This document shows positions 17,030 through 25,553 of a DNA stretch of 51,829 bases, in pieces. The DNA is from an uncultured Bacteroidota bacterium (GTDB taxonomy: Bacteria > Bacteroidota > Bacteroidia > Chitinophagales > Chitinophagaceae): contig CAIOIZ010000165.1 of the NCBI GenBank assembly GCA_903858475.1, positions 1-51,829 on the forward strand, in the 5' to 3' direction. Each line of letters opens with the position of its first letter. Within the stretch, counting starts at the first letter, position 1. The position numbers and the translations under genes were made by a program. Below the pieces are notes generated by a model, which did no database searches, was not told the DNA's origin, and saw only the letters and a program-made list of their open reading frames with translations.

Positions 17030-18217
17030 TTACATCACCTGAACAATCAAGAATTTGAGGTAATGGGTATTTTCCCAACCATAAATAACTGGATGATCTG
17101 CACTTTGGGAATTGAATATCACTTGCCGTAATTTTCTTTTTGCATCCTTTGCTGCCATCTGAATGATTTCGAGAAATAATTCAGGTTGTACCAGATTGGT
17201 ACAACTAGAGGTAACCAAAAATCCCCCAGGCTTCACCAATTTCATTCCACGAAGATTTATTTCCTTGTAACCAGCAATTGCTTTTTGTATAGTTGACCTA
17301 CTCTTAGTAAAAGAAGGAGGATCCAGCATCACCACATCATATTGGCGACCATCTTTCACCCATTGTTTGAGTACATCAAATGCATTTACACATTGAAAAG
17401 CACAAAGATCACTTAAGCCATTTAATGCAGCATTTTTGTTACACATATCAATGGCTTGTTGTGAAATATCTAAGCCCAACACCGATTTGGCACCATACTG
17501 TGCGGCATGTATTTCAAATGTACCCGTGTAACAGAAAGCGCCTAATACATCGGCCCCTTTAACGATATGCTGAATGGCCCTACGATTGTCTTGTTGATCT
17601 AAGAAATAACCAGTCTTCTGACCATTGGCAATATCCACATTAAACTTAATCCCATTTTCATTGATTACAATATTGCTGTCAAAAGGAGCAGATAAAAAAC
17701 CTTTTTGCTGAGTCATACCTTCCAATTCCCGAATAGGCACATCATTTCTTTCATAAATGCCTTTGGGCTGAAAAATAGATTCTAATGCCTCTACAATAGC
17801 TGGTTTCCAAATATCAATACCTAGGGCTAAGGTTTGTATAACAAAATAGTCGTTGAATTTGTCTATAATTAATTGAGGAATACCATCTGCTTCTCCAAAT
17901 ATTAGGCGGCAATTTTCAACGTAACCAATCTTTTTCCTGTATTCCCAGGCTTCTGAAAGCCGTTTTTTAAAAAAGGCTGCGTCAATATGTTCCTCTTTAT
18001 CCCGACTCAATAAACGAACCAATATCTGGCTTTGTGGGTTGATATATCCTTTTCCAATAAATTTACGATCATGGGTATATACCTCTACAATATCGCCAGC
18101 TACAAAAGGTGCCGCTTCTTTATTGTCATTTAAACGGTTTACTTCGTTGGCAAATATCCAAGGATGCCCCATTTCTACCCTACGACTAATCTTCTTATTT
18201 AATACGACTGTTTGCAT
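17030..18217 (-). CDS. Class I SAM-dependent rRNA methyltransferase, RlmI-like
   Basis: A 395-residue enzyme of the COG1092 family, typified by RlmI, which makes m5C1962 in 23S rRNA. An N-terminal PUA domain (about 1-75; KISRRVEMGHPWIFANEV) and a central EEHD-type domain (KLSEAWEYRK... GEADGIPQLIIDKF) precede the Rossmann methyltransferase. The SAM-binding loop is FCYTGTFEIHAAQYGA with acidic LGLDIS. The catalytic region is DVVMLDPPSF, and SSCTNLV carries the Cys expected of an m5C enzyme. The frame extends 17 codons upstream, but an exact -7 box (18224-18231) lies there, so the start is the ATG at 18217. It is divergent from grpE. Confidence 0.9.
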   Translation of the reverse strand: MQTVVLNKKISRRVEMGHPWIFANEVNRLNDNKEAAPFVAGDIVEVYTHDRKFIGKGYINPQSQILVRLLSRDKEEHIDAAFFKKRLSEAWEYRKKIGYVENCRLIFGEADGIPQLIIDKFNDYFVIQTLALGIDIWKPAIVEALESIFQPKGIYERNDVPIRELEGMTQQKGFLSAPFDSNIVINENGIKFNVDIANGQKTGYFLDQQDNRRAIQHIVKGADVLGAFCYTGTFEIHAAQYGAKSVLGLDISQQAIDMCNKNAALNGLSDLCAFQCVNAFDVLKQWVKDGRQYDVVMLDPPSFTKSRSTIQKAIAGYKEINLRGMKLVKPGGFLVTSSCTNLVQPELFLEIIQMAAKDAKRKLRQVIFNSQSADHPVIYGWENTHYLKFLIVQVM

Positions 18218-18223
18218 ATGCGG

Positions 18224-18231
18224 CAAAGTTA
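18224..18231 (-). promoter_or_regulatory. -7 box for the RlmI-like gene, six bases from the start codon
   Basis: The minus strand reads TAACTTTG, exact to TAnnTTTG, followed by six bases and then ATG. It predicts an almost leaderless mRNA. Confidence 0.6.
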
Positions 18232-18300
18232 ACCGCATCCGATGTATAAAAGCGACAGTAAATCGCATTAAAACTTGTCAATTTGGCTGTAAAAGAGTAC

Positions 18301-18330
18301 TTGGCAAACAGTTTGACAAGCTTACCTTTG
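18301..18330 (+). promoter_or_regulatory. Two-part promoter for grpE-dnaJ
   Basis: TTG at 18301-18303 and TACCTTTG at 18323-18330 are separated by 19 nt. The leader to the grpE ATG is about 35 nt. I saw no CIRCE inverted repeat. Confidence 0.65.
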
Positions 18331-18370
18331 CAAACTGATTTAGAAAATAGTTCAAAAGTCATACATTATC

Positions 18371-18922
18371 ATGGAAGAAAAAGAGACCGTAAGTCCAGAA
18401 AATCAAGAGTTGAATATCAATGCTGATTCCGAATTGCCTAGCAATACACCCTTAACGAATGAAGCTGCAGAATCGGCTACAGAAAAATTACAGGCTGAGC
18501 TAGAGGAGCAGAAGGATAAATACCTCCGCTTATTTGCCGAATTTGATAATTTCAGGCGTAGAAGTGCCAAAGAAAGGTTGGATTTAATTCAAACTGCTGG
18601 TAAAGATGTCTTGGTATCTTTATTAACTGTTTTAGATGATTGTGATCGCGCAGAGAAGCAGATTCAAAACAGTGAAGAGGCTGCTGCCATTAAAGAAGGG
18701 GTATTATTGGTATTTGCGAAATTGCGTAGTACCCTTGTTGCCAAGGGAGTAAAACCAATGGAAAGCATCAACGAAATATTTGATGTAGAGAAACATGAAG
18801 CCATCACTGAAATTCCTGCCCCAACCGAAGATTTGAAAGATAAAGTAGTAGATGAAGTAGAGAAGGGTTATTATTTGAATGATAAAATTATTCGATTTGC
18901 AAAAGTGGTGGTTGGCAAATAA
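18371..18922 (+). CDS. grpE: Nucleotide exchange factor GrpE
   Basis: GrpE releases ADP from DnaK so the chaperone can cycle. The 183-residue protein has an acidic disordered N-terminus (about 1-35), a long coiled-coil helix (KLQAELEEQKDKYLRLFAEF then DNFRRRSAKE) and the C-terminal beta-domain (EIFDVEKHEAITEIPAP, VVDEVEKGYYLNDKIIRFAKV), all in family order. It leads a two-gene operon with dnaJ 53 nt downstream. dnaK itself is not in the window. Confidence 0.95.
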   Translation: MEEKETVSPENQELNINADSELPSNTPLTNEAAESATEKLQAELEEQKDKYLRLFAEFDNFRRRSAKERLDLIQTAGKDVLVSLLTVLDDCDRAEKQIQNSEEAAAIKEGVLLVFAKLRSTLVAKGVKPMESINEIFDVEKHEAITEIPAPTEDLKDKVVDEVEKGYYLNDKIIRFAKVVVGK

Positions 18923-18975
18923 AATAAAAAGCACAGTAAATAGTTTTGAATATATAAGCGCAAATATTCCAGTTA

Positions 18976-20136
18976 ATGAAGAAAGATTTTTATGAAATAC
19001 TAGGCGTAGCCAAATCCTCCTCTCAGGATGAGATAAAAAAAGCATACCGTAAAGTGGCGATGCAATACCATCCCGATAGGAATCCTGGCGACAAAGCTGC
19101 TGAGGAAAAATTTAAAGAAGCGGCAGAAGCCTATGAGGTTTTAAGTGATGCAGATAAGAGAGCCCAGTATGATCGTTTCGGTCACCAAGCTTTTTCGCAA
19201 GGTGGCAGAAGTAGTAGCCATCCTGGTGGCATGAATATGGATGATATTTTCAGTCAGTTTGGTGATATTTTCGGAAGTGACAGTCCTTTTGGAAGTTTCT
19301 TCGGTGGTGGTTCAAGCCGAACTTCGTCTAGCCGTGGACGTGGGACTAGGGGCAGTAACCTAAGAGTCAAACTCAAATTAAACTTTGAAGAAATTGCCAA
19401 AGGAGCCAGCAAAACTATAAAAGTTAAAAAATATGTAGGTTGTACTACCTGCAGTGGAAGTGGTGCCAAGGACAAAAACAGCATTTCTACATGTGGTAGT
19501 TGTGGTGGTAGTGGTCAGGTAAGAAGGGTTCAAAATACCTTCCTTGGTCAAATGCAAACAGTAACCACTTGTCCCACTTGTAATGGAGAAGGTTCTACCG
19601 TTACTAGCAAATGTGGTGCTTGTAAAGGAGAAGGAAGAGTATATGGCGAAGAAACGGTTAGCATTGATATCCCAGCTGGAGTGCAAGAAGGAATGCAATT
19701 AAGTGTTACAGGAAAAGGGAATGCTGGTGAGCGAGGGGGTTCTAATGGGGACTTGATTGTATTAATTGAAGAAGAACAACATGCTCAATTGCACAGAGAC
19801 GGCTTGAATGTAGCATTTGATTTACATATTAATTTTCCAGATGCTGTTTTTGGAATGCAGGTAGAAGTGCCAACAATTGATGGTCGCGCTAAAATTAAAA
19901 TTCCCCCTGGAACACAAAGTGGCAAAATATTTCGTTTGAAAGGGAAGGGATTCCCCAGTGTGAACAGTTATGAAAAGGGGGATCAATTAATTCAAGTGAA
20001 TGTTTGGACACCACAAAATGTATCTGCAGAAGAAAAGGCCCAATTGGAAAAAATGCAGCAGAGCGTCAATTTTGCACCCAAGCCTGAAAAGAATGACAAA
20101 TCCTTTTTCGATAAAGTAAGAGAAATGTTTAATTAA
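18976..20136 (+). CDS. dnaJ: Molecular chaperone DnaJ
   Basis: Type I J-protein of 386 residues that delivers clients to DnaK and triggers its ATPase. The J-domain (1-70) carries HPD at about residues 33-35 ([10 protein letters not shown]). A Gly/Phe-rich linker follows ([17 protein letters not shown]). The zinc-binding region has four CxxCxGxG repeats ([32 protein letters not shown]). Two beta-barrel substrate domains complete it ([28 protein letters not shown]). Full-length and normal. It shares a promoter with grpE and ends at a strong hairpin. Confidence 0.97.
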   Translation: MKKDFYEILGVAKSSSQDEIKKAYRKVAMQYHPDRNPGDKAAEEKFKEAAEAYEVLSDADKRAQYDRFGHQAFSQGGRSSSHPGGMNMDDIFSQFGDIFGSDSPFGSFFGGGSSRTSSSRGRGTRGSNLRVKLKLNFEEIAKGASKTIKVKKYVGCTTCSGSGAKDKNSISTCGSCGGSGQVRRVQNTFLGQMQTVTTCPTCNGEGSTVTSKCGACKGEGRVYGEETVSIDIPAGVQEGMQLSVTGKGNAGERGGSNGDLIVLIEEEQHAQLHRDGLNVAFDLHINFPDAVFGMQVEVPTIDGRAKIKIPPGTQSGKIFRLKGKGFPSVNSYEKGDQLIQVNVWTPQNVSAEEKAQLEKMQQSVNFAPKPEKNDKSFFDKVREMFN

Positions 20137-20167
20137 AAAAAACCTTCCAAATGGAAGGCTTTTTTTT
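20137..20167. terminator. Bidirectional terminator after dnaJ
   Basis: CCTTCC and GGAAGG with loop AAAT, extended by flanking A8 and T8 runs. It serves both dnaJ and the convergent phosphorylase-like gene. Confidence 0.85.
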
Positions 20168-20218
20168 AAAGAATTAGCACAATAGGAAGGGATACCGCTA
20201 CCCTGTTGCTGAATATTA

Positions 20219-21871
20219 TTAAGCGTATAAAATTTCGTAATATTCTTTGGCCATGCGATTGCTATCAAATTGAAAGCGAACATCACGCATGCCATTTTTC
20301 ATTATTTGACGCCAGGTCTCATAATTTTCATAATACATGGGCAATACCTGATTCTCTAGAATTTCATATAATTCATTCAAATCATAATCATCTTGTTCGT
20401 GAACGGATACTGCACTGTAATCAATGGGAGGTACAACAAAGCCATTGTTGCCATGATGAATGAATTCGCAAATCCAACCATCATTAGTACTACAATTCAC
20501 GCTTCCGTTCATGGCTGCAGTCATTCCACTGGTTCCACTGGCCTCGCGTGGCACACGTGGATTATTGAGCCAAAGATCACTGGCTTGTTTTAATCTTTTA
20601 CTAAGTCCTAGTTCATATCCAGTGCAAACAGCTACATTGTCATATTTCTTACTTAGGTAAACCAAGTTATTAAAATCGCTTATTGCTGGATGATCTACAG
20701 GATAAGGCTTACCTGCCCAAATAATTTGTACAGGGTAACGTTTATTATTTAAAAGGGCTTCAAATCTTTTCTCATCCCGCGTAATCAATTCAGCTCTTTT
20801 ATAACCTGCGAAACGACGAGCCCATACAAGAGTGAAAACATCTTTATTCATCAGCTTACCTGTTTGGTCAGCTACAATATCAAAGGCTCTTTTCTTTAAG
20901 AATTTTTTTCTGTCATCAAATCTTTCATCATCCTGTTGTTCCATAAAATAGTAAAGCTGCTTATCGGCCCAATACTGCCAGTTCTGTGCATTGGTAATGG
21001 CCTTTATTTCGCAAATACCATCGTATTTTTTCCACATCTGACGGCTGACTTCTCCGTGCAACTGACTAACCCCATTGGCTAAACGCGCAAAACGAAGTGC
21101 TGCTAAAGAATGATTGAATTCATCGCCTTCTATGCCAGTTAGGCTTCTCACCATATCCAATGACATGCCACAGAAATAACTCATTTTTTCACAAAGGAAA
21201 ATATCATGTTTTTCGTTGCCTGCTTCCTCGGGTGTATGGGTAGTAAATACCAAGCGTTTTTTTACTTCTTCCACCGATCCAAACTTTTTCATCAAATAAA
21301 AAGCAGCACTAATGGCATGCGCTTCATTCAAATGATATCTTTCGGGATTAAAATTTAATTCATCCACCAATTTGGCACCGCCAACACCCAGTAAAATAAA
21401 CTGAGCTACTTTGGTCGCCACATTGGCATCATATAAACGATGTGTGATTGTTTGAGAAACATAATCATTCTCTGGCAAGTCGGTGCTTAATAAAAACAAG
21501 GGAGCGCTTTTGAATGTTTCAGGATTCAGGTAATAGGCTTTCACCCAAACAGGATGTTCATGAATTTGAATCTGAAATTTTATGCCGGTATCTTCCAGGA
21601 AATTATAAATTTTCTCATTCCACTGTATTTGCAATGTTTGATCTTGATTGCGTGCTTGGTCATAATATCCATACTTCCACAAAATACCAATGCCAATTAA
21701 ATTTTGTCTTAGTTCATAGGCACTGCGTAAATGACTTCCACTTAAAAAACCCAGTCCCCCACTATATATTTTTAAAGGTTGATGAATGGCAAATTCCATT
21801 GAAAAATAAGCCACTTTTTTTTTGTATTGGTCATCGATAGAATACGGAACAGCGAAATCCTGAAAACTCAT
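20219..21871 (-). CDS. Alpha-glucan phosphorylase-like (GT35-type) protein lacking the PLP lysine
   Basis: A 550-residue protein related to the short alpha-glucan phosphorylases (TIGR02094/GT35). Matching segments are VAYFSMEFAIHQPLKIYSGG LGFLSGSH (N-terminus), YHLNEAHA, VFTTHTPEEAGNEKHD, LVWARRFAGYKRAELI, IIWAGKPYP and PREASGTSGMTAAMNG. In phosphorylases the last motif reads EASGTSGMK, and that Lys forms the Schiff base with pyridoxal phosphate. Here residue 451 is Thr (ACT at 20519-20521). The protein also lacks the N-terminal DUF3417-like domain of longer family members. It may be a glucan-binding protein, a non-phosphorolytic glycosyltransferase or an inactive regulator. The reading frame is intact with no sign of decay. 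It is monocistronic, convergent with dnaJ. Confidence 0.82.
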   Translation of the reverse strand: MSFQDFAVPYSIDDQYKKKVAYFSMEFAIHQPLKIYSGGLGFLSGSHLRSAYELRQNLIGIGILWKYGYYDQARNQDQTLQIQWNEKIYNFLEDTGIKFQIQIHEHPVWVKAYYLNPETFKSAPLFLLSTDLPENDYVSQTITHRLYDANVATKVAQFILLGVGGAKLVDELNFNPERYHLNEAHAISAAFYLMKKFGSVEEVKKRLVFTTHTPEEAGNEKHDIFLCEKMSYFCGMSLDMVRSLTGIEGDEFNHSLAALRFARLANGVSQLHGEVSRQMWKKYDGICEIKAITNAQNWQYWADKQLYYFMEQQDDERFDDRKKFLKKRAFDIVADQTGKLMNKDVFTLVWARRFAGYKRAELITRDEKRFEALLNNKRYPVQIIWAGKPYPVDHPAISDFNNLVYLSKKYDNVAVCTGYELGLSKRLKQASDLWLNNPRVPREASGTSGMTAAMNGSVNCSTNDGWICEFIHHGNNGFVVPPIDYSAVSVHEQDDYDLNELYEILENQVLPMYYENYETWRQIMKNGMRDVRFQFDSNRMAKEYYEILYA

Positions 21872-21973
21872 AACGGGTTAAGTTGATTGAGGACGCAATA
21901 TAAAAGGAAATTTCAGGAAAAAGTCGGTCTGTTGAAAAATATTGTGTAGTATTTACACGACGATTTCCCTATC

Positions 21974-22363
21974 TTATTCATTTACAATAGCGCTAACTTC
22001 AATTTCAATCAATAAATCGGCCTGTATTAATTGATTTACCTCCAACATGGTGGCCGCAGGTTGAATAGCACTAAAAAAAAGGGCATGTGCCTTGCCAACT
22101 TGTTCCCAATTGCTGATATCAGTAACATACATGCGCGTACGTACTACATCTTTCAAACTAGCACCTCCCGCTAGCAATGCCTTTTCTATTTTTTGAAAGA
22201 TAAATACCGTCTGCGCATAAATGTCCCCTTTCCCAATCAATTGATCACCCTCCATAGCGGTAGTCCCCGATACTTCAATACAATTGCCTACCCGAATGGC
22301 CCTGCAATAACCAATTTCCTTTTCCCAGATTGTACCAGATAGTATAATTTGTCGCTTACCCAT
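21974..22363 (-). CDS. RidA family protein (YjgF/YER057c/UK114)
   Basis: A 129-residue chorismate-mutase-fold protein. Canonical RidA hydrolyses reactive 2-aminoacrylate-type enamines and imines. The family signature is present in the second half: VVRTRMYVTDISNWEQVG with the conserved Arg, and PAATMLEVNQLIQADLLIEIE close to the consensus PARTxVEVxxLxxxxxxxEIE. The N-terminal part (IWEKEIGYCRAIRVGNCIEV) is that of the longer RidA subgroup rather than archetypal RidA, so the exact substrate is open. Its start lies 60 nt from the divergent mntR-like gene, and the metal-regulator operator falls between them. Confidence 0.85.
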   Translation of the reverse strand: MGKRQIILSGTIWEKEIGYCRAIRVGNCIEVSGTTAMEGDQLIGKGDIYAQTVFIFQKIEKALLAGGASLKDVVRTRMYVTDISNWEQVGKAHALFFSAIQPAATMLEVNQLIQADLLIEIEVSAIVNE

Positions 22364-22393
22364 TGTTTTTATTTTAAAAGTATCACAAATTAT

Positions 22394-22411
22394 TTTTAGA
22401 TTTGTCTAAAA
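22394..22411 (+). promoter_or_regulatory. Inverted-repeat operator overlapping the -7 box of the mntR-mntH operon
   Basis: TTTTAGA-TTTG-TCTAAAA is a perfect 7-bp inverted repeat with a 4-nt spacer. It contains an exact -7 box, TAGATTTG, at 22397-22404, 19 nt before the regulator's ATG. DtxR/MntR-family operators are AT-rich palindromes with TTTAG...CTAAA ends, so autoregulation by the encoded protein with metal as corepressor is the simplest reading. It lies in the 60-nt gap to the divergent ridA-like gene, which could also be affected. Confidence 0.68.
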
Positions 22412-22423
22412 TATATTTTCACC

Positions 22424-23086
22424 ATGACGAATTTTTCAGTTAGTGAGGAGAATTACATAAAAAGTATTTATCACTTACAACAAGACACCCATACAGTCAA
22501 CACCAATAGCTTAGCCGTTGAAATGAATACAAAGCCTGCGTCTGTAACGGATATGCTCAAAAAATTGAAGCAAAAGAAAATATTGCAATATGAAAAATAC
22601 AAGGGATTTAGACTCAATGAAAATGGTAAAAAAATTGCTTTAACAGTAGTAAGAAAGCATCGTTTATGGGAATTTTTCTTAGCCAATAATTTGGGTTTTG
22701 AATGGGACAAAGTGCATGCCATTGCGGAGGAACTGGAACATATCAGCAGCCAGGAATTAATTCAAAAATTAGACAACTATTTAGGAAATCCTTCTTTTGA
22801 TCCACATGGCGACCCGATTCCCGATAAACATGGCAATATTCCGCATCTCAAACAAAGATGCCTAGCTATCGCCCCTATCAATAAAACGCTGATTGTAAGT
22901 TCTGTGACCAATCAAACTGCAGAAATGCTGGATATGCTAAAACATTATAAAATTAAAATTGGAAGCAGTTTGAAAATCATCCGCCATTTTACATTTGATG
23001 GTTCAATGGAAATTAGGCTATTAAAAAATGCAGCATGCGTTATCAGTGACCCTGTAGCAAAAAATGTTTTTGTACATTATGACTAA
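22424..23086 (+). CDS. DtxR/MntR-family metal-dependent transcriptional regulator
   Basis: A 220-residue repressor that binds DNA when loaded with Mn(II) or Fe(II). The N-terminal winged helix (about 1-65; VSEENYIKSIYHLQ, MNTKPASVTDMLKKL) is followed by the metal-binding dimerisation domain (VRKHRLWEFFLANNLGFEWD, EELEHISSQEL, FDPHGDPIP). A C-terminal SH3/FeoA-like domain completes it (KIGSSLKIIRHFTFDGSMEI). Its last codons overlap the start of the transporter by 8 nt (ATGACTAA), so the two are translationally coupled. An inverted repeat over its promoter suggests autorepression. The transported metal, and hence the name mntR, is inferred. Confidence 0.9.
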   Translation: MTNFSVSEENYIKSIYHLQQDTHTVNTNSLAVEMNTKPASVTDMLKKLKQKKILQYEKYKGFRLNENGKKIALTVVRKHRLWEFFLANNLGFEWDKVHAIAEELEHISSQELIQKLDNYLGNPSFDPHGDPIPDKHGNIPHLKQRCLAIAPINKTLIVSSVTNQTAEMLDMLKHYKIKIGSSLKIIRHFTFDGSMEIRLLKNAACVISDPVAKNVFVHYD

Positions 23087-24956
23087 AACAACTCAATCCG
23101 TTAATTCGCTCAGTGAAGTACACGAAAGCATCGATACCACCGAAAAGAAAACCGGATGGCGTAAAATATTTTCCTTTCTGGGACCGGCCTACCTAATTAG
23201 TGTGGGCTATATGGACCCCGGCAATTGGGCCACCGATCTTGCTGGTGGCAGCCAATTCGGCTATAGCCTTATTTGGGTATTATTGATGAGCAATCTCATG
23301 GCACTATTATTACAAGGCTTGAGTGCACGCCTAGGCATTGTGAGAAGAAGAGATTTAGCGCAAGCTAACAGAGAGGCATACCCTAAATATGTAAATTTCA
23401 TGCTTTGGCTCCTAGCTGAAATTGCCATTGCCGCTTGCGATTTAGCGGAAGTACTAGGAATGGCAATTGGCATTCAATTGTTGACTGGTTTACCATTGGC
23501 TTGGGGGGTATCGTTAACCGTTCTAGATACTTTCTTATTGTTATATCTGCAAAAAATGGGGATGCGAAAGATGGAAGCATTTATCATTGCGCTAGTAGCG
23601 ATTGTGGCCATTGCTTTTTTGATTGAAATACTGCTAGCTAAACCTGTACTAGCCGAAGTGGCCAGGGGTTTCATACCTAATTTCCCAAACGAAGAAGCCC
23701 TTTATATAGCGATTGGTATTATTGGCGCAACTGTTATGCCACATAATTTATACTTGCATTCAGCATTGGTGCAAACCCGCAAAATTGATCGAACCAAGGA
23801 GGGCATTAAACAAGCCCTGAAGTTCAACCGAATTGATAGTACAATTGCATTAAACATCGCCTTCTTAGTAAATGCAGCCATCTTGGTATTAGCAGCAACC
23901 ATATTTTTTAAAACTGGCAATTCAGATGTAGCAGCCATCAAAGAAGCCCACCGTTTGTTACCCAGTTTTTTGGGAAATGCAGCACCTTTCCTTTTTGCGA
24001 TTGCATTAATTGCTGCAGGACAAAGCAGCACCATTACAGGCACTTTAGCTGGACAGATTATCATGGAAGGGTACCTGAGTTTGAGAATTAATCCGATGCT
24101 GAGAAGACTACTAACTCGATTGCTCGCTATCATTCCCGCTATACTAGTTATACTAATTTACGGGGAGAAAAACGTAGATGCCTTATTGGTATTTAGTCAG
24201 GTAATTTTAAGTTTACAACTAGGCTTTGCCATTATTCCGCTCATTCATTTTGTTAGTGATAAAAAAACGATGGGCAGTTTTGCCATCAAACCTCCTATAC
24301 AAGTTTTGGCATGGCTGATTGCTTCCGTTTTAATATACCTGAATTTTAAAATGCTATTCAATGAAGCATCAAAAGTTTTTACAGGCCATCATTTATTCTT
24401 ACAGCTTTTAATCATAGCAGCAGGAATCGTCTTTGCCGGCCTGCTGGCTTATATTTTATTCCAACCATTTTTTGCCAAGACCAATCAAAAAATATCCATT
24501 CAAATGCATCCAGACGTTCCCATTATACAAAATCTATCCATCCCTACATTTCAGCAAATTGCAGTAGCATTGGATTTTTCTATAAGTGATGAAAAGCTAT
24601 TGGCTTATGCAATAGGACAGGGCAATAAACAAAGTCATTATTTACTCTTACACATTGTTGAAAGTGCTTCTGCCAAATTGCATGGAAAGGAAACAGATGA
24701 TTTTGAAACTGAAAAAGATGCAGAAAGAATGAATTTTTATATAGCCCAATTAAAAGAAAAAGGATTTCATGCCGCCGGCAAATTGGGCTTTCGAAATCGG
24801 GTTAAAGAAATTGTTCGTATTGTACAAGAAGGAAAAGCCGACATGCTGGTTATTGGAGCACATGGCCACAGTGGTCTTAAAGATTTTATTTATGGCGAAA
24901 CAGTAAATGCAGTGAGGCATGAATTAAAAATACCTGTACTCGTAGTTAATTTATAA
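23079..24956 (+). CDS. Nramp divalent metal transporter with C-terminal universal stress domain
   Basis: Proton-coupled importer of Mn(II) or Fe(II) in the inner membrane, 625 residues. The Nramp core (about 25-470) has the metal-site motifs MDPGNWATD in helix 1 and MPHNLYLHS in helix 6, and GQSSTITGTLAGQIIMEG in the second half. A universal stress protein domain follows (about 505-625), with IAVALDFSISDEKLL at its start and the nucleotide-binding pattern GAHGHSGLKDFIYGETV near its end. Ordinary MntH is about 410-450 residues, so the fusion is clear. The ATG at 23079 overlaps the regulator's stop. The tail overlaps the convergent DUF922 gene by 6 nt. Confidence 0.9.
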   Translation: MTKTTQSVNSLSEVHESIDTTEKKTGWRKIFSFLGPAYLISVGYMDPGNWATDLAGGSQFGYSLIWVLLMSNLMALLLQGLSARLGIVRRRDLAQANREAYPKYVNFMLWLLAEIAIAACDLAEVLGMAIGIQLLTGLPLAWGVSLTVLDTFLLLYLQKMGMRKMEAFIIALVAIVAIAFLIEILLAKPVLAEVARGFIPNFPNEEALYIAIGIIGATVMPHNLYLHSALVQTRKIDRTKEGIKQALKFNRIDSTIALNIAFLVNAAILVLAATIFFKTGNSDVAAIKEAHRLLPSFLGNAAPFLFAIALIAAGQSSTITGTLAGQIIMEGYLSLRINPMLRRLLTRLLAIIPAILVILIYGEKNVDALLVFSQVILSLQLGFAIIPLIHFVSDKKTMGSFAIKPPIQVLAWLIASVLIYLNFKMLFNEASKVFTGHHLFLQLLIIAAGIVFAGLLAYILFQPFFAKTNQKISIQMHPDVPIIQNLSIPTFQQIAVALDFSISDEKLLAYAIGQGNKQSHYLLLHIVESASAKLHGKETDDFETEKDAERMNFYIAQLKEKGFHAAGKLGFRNRVKEIVRIVQEGKADMLVIGAHGHSGLKDFIYGETVNAVRHELKIPVLVVNL

Positions 24957-25523
24957 TGAAGTCAATTCTTTTTTTATCTTGGCCGACCACTTGGCTTGTT
25001 CTAGTTTATCTATTCCATTATTTGAATCTCGGTCATATTGATCCTGCAGGCCATTCATATAATCATAACTTTCTGCATAAATTTTTCTTAATAAAGCGGA
25101 GTAATTATTGACTGTAAATTCGGCGTGTTGAATATTTTTTATAAAATAACAGGCGCCAATATACGAAATGTCAAAATGGAGTTGTTCATGAGAAAGGATA
25201 TACTCACTCTTTGATTTGGGTTGACACCAAGAATAAACAGGTAGAAAATAGCAAAATACATTCACTTTTAAATTTCCCTTTTGCTCGGTATAATTCACTG
25301 AAGCATTAAATCCAAAACCCGAGCTGGTCAAAGCTGCATGCCCAGACCCAGTTATTTCTTCACCCCGAAAATCGCTCCATTTCAAATCCTTGTTTTTTTG
25401 ATAATAGAGGGTATCAATAGGGTGATGGCTTTGCAAAGGATGCCATTGCATTTGTAAAGTCAACTGCCCAGTGCTCATTAATACCATGCTAGCCAAAGTG
25501 AATGTCAGCAATAATTTTTTCAT
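24951..25523 (-). CDS. DUF922-like secreted protein with HExxHF motif
   Basis: A 190-residue exported protein. From the ATG at 25523 it has a signal peptide (MKKLLLTFTLASMVLMSTGQ). The mature part carries DLKWSDFRGEE and, centrally, LSHEQLHFDISYIGACYF. The HEQLHFD motif is a zinc-protease-like HExxH and is the hallmark of DUF922. The C-terminal part has a calcium-binding-like acidic run (DQYDRDSNNGIDK). A periplasmic or surface metallopeptidase is possible but unproven. The longer frame from 25550 adds nine residues and would weaken the signal. It follows the glycosyltransferase gene on the same strand. Confidence 0.75.
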   Translation of the reverse strand: MKKLLLTFTLASMVLMSTGQLTLQMQWHPLQSHHPIDTLYYQKNKDLKWSDFRGEEITGSGHAALTSSGFGFNASVNYTEQKGNLKVNVFCYFLPVYSWCQPKSKSEYILSHEQLHFDISYIGACYFIKNIQHAEFTVNNYSALLRKIYAESYDYMNGLQDQYDRDSNNGIDKLEQAKWSAKIKKELTSL

Positions 25524-25553
25524 GAAGTGAATTTCAATCAAAGGAAACAAAAA

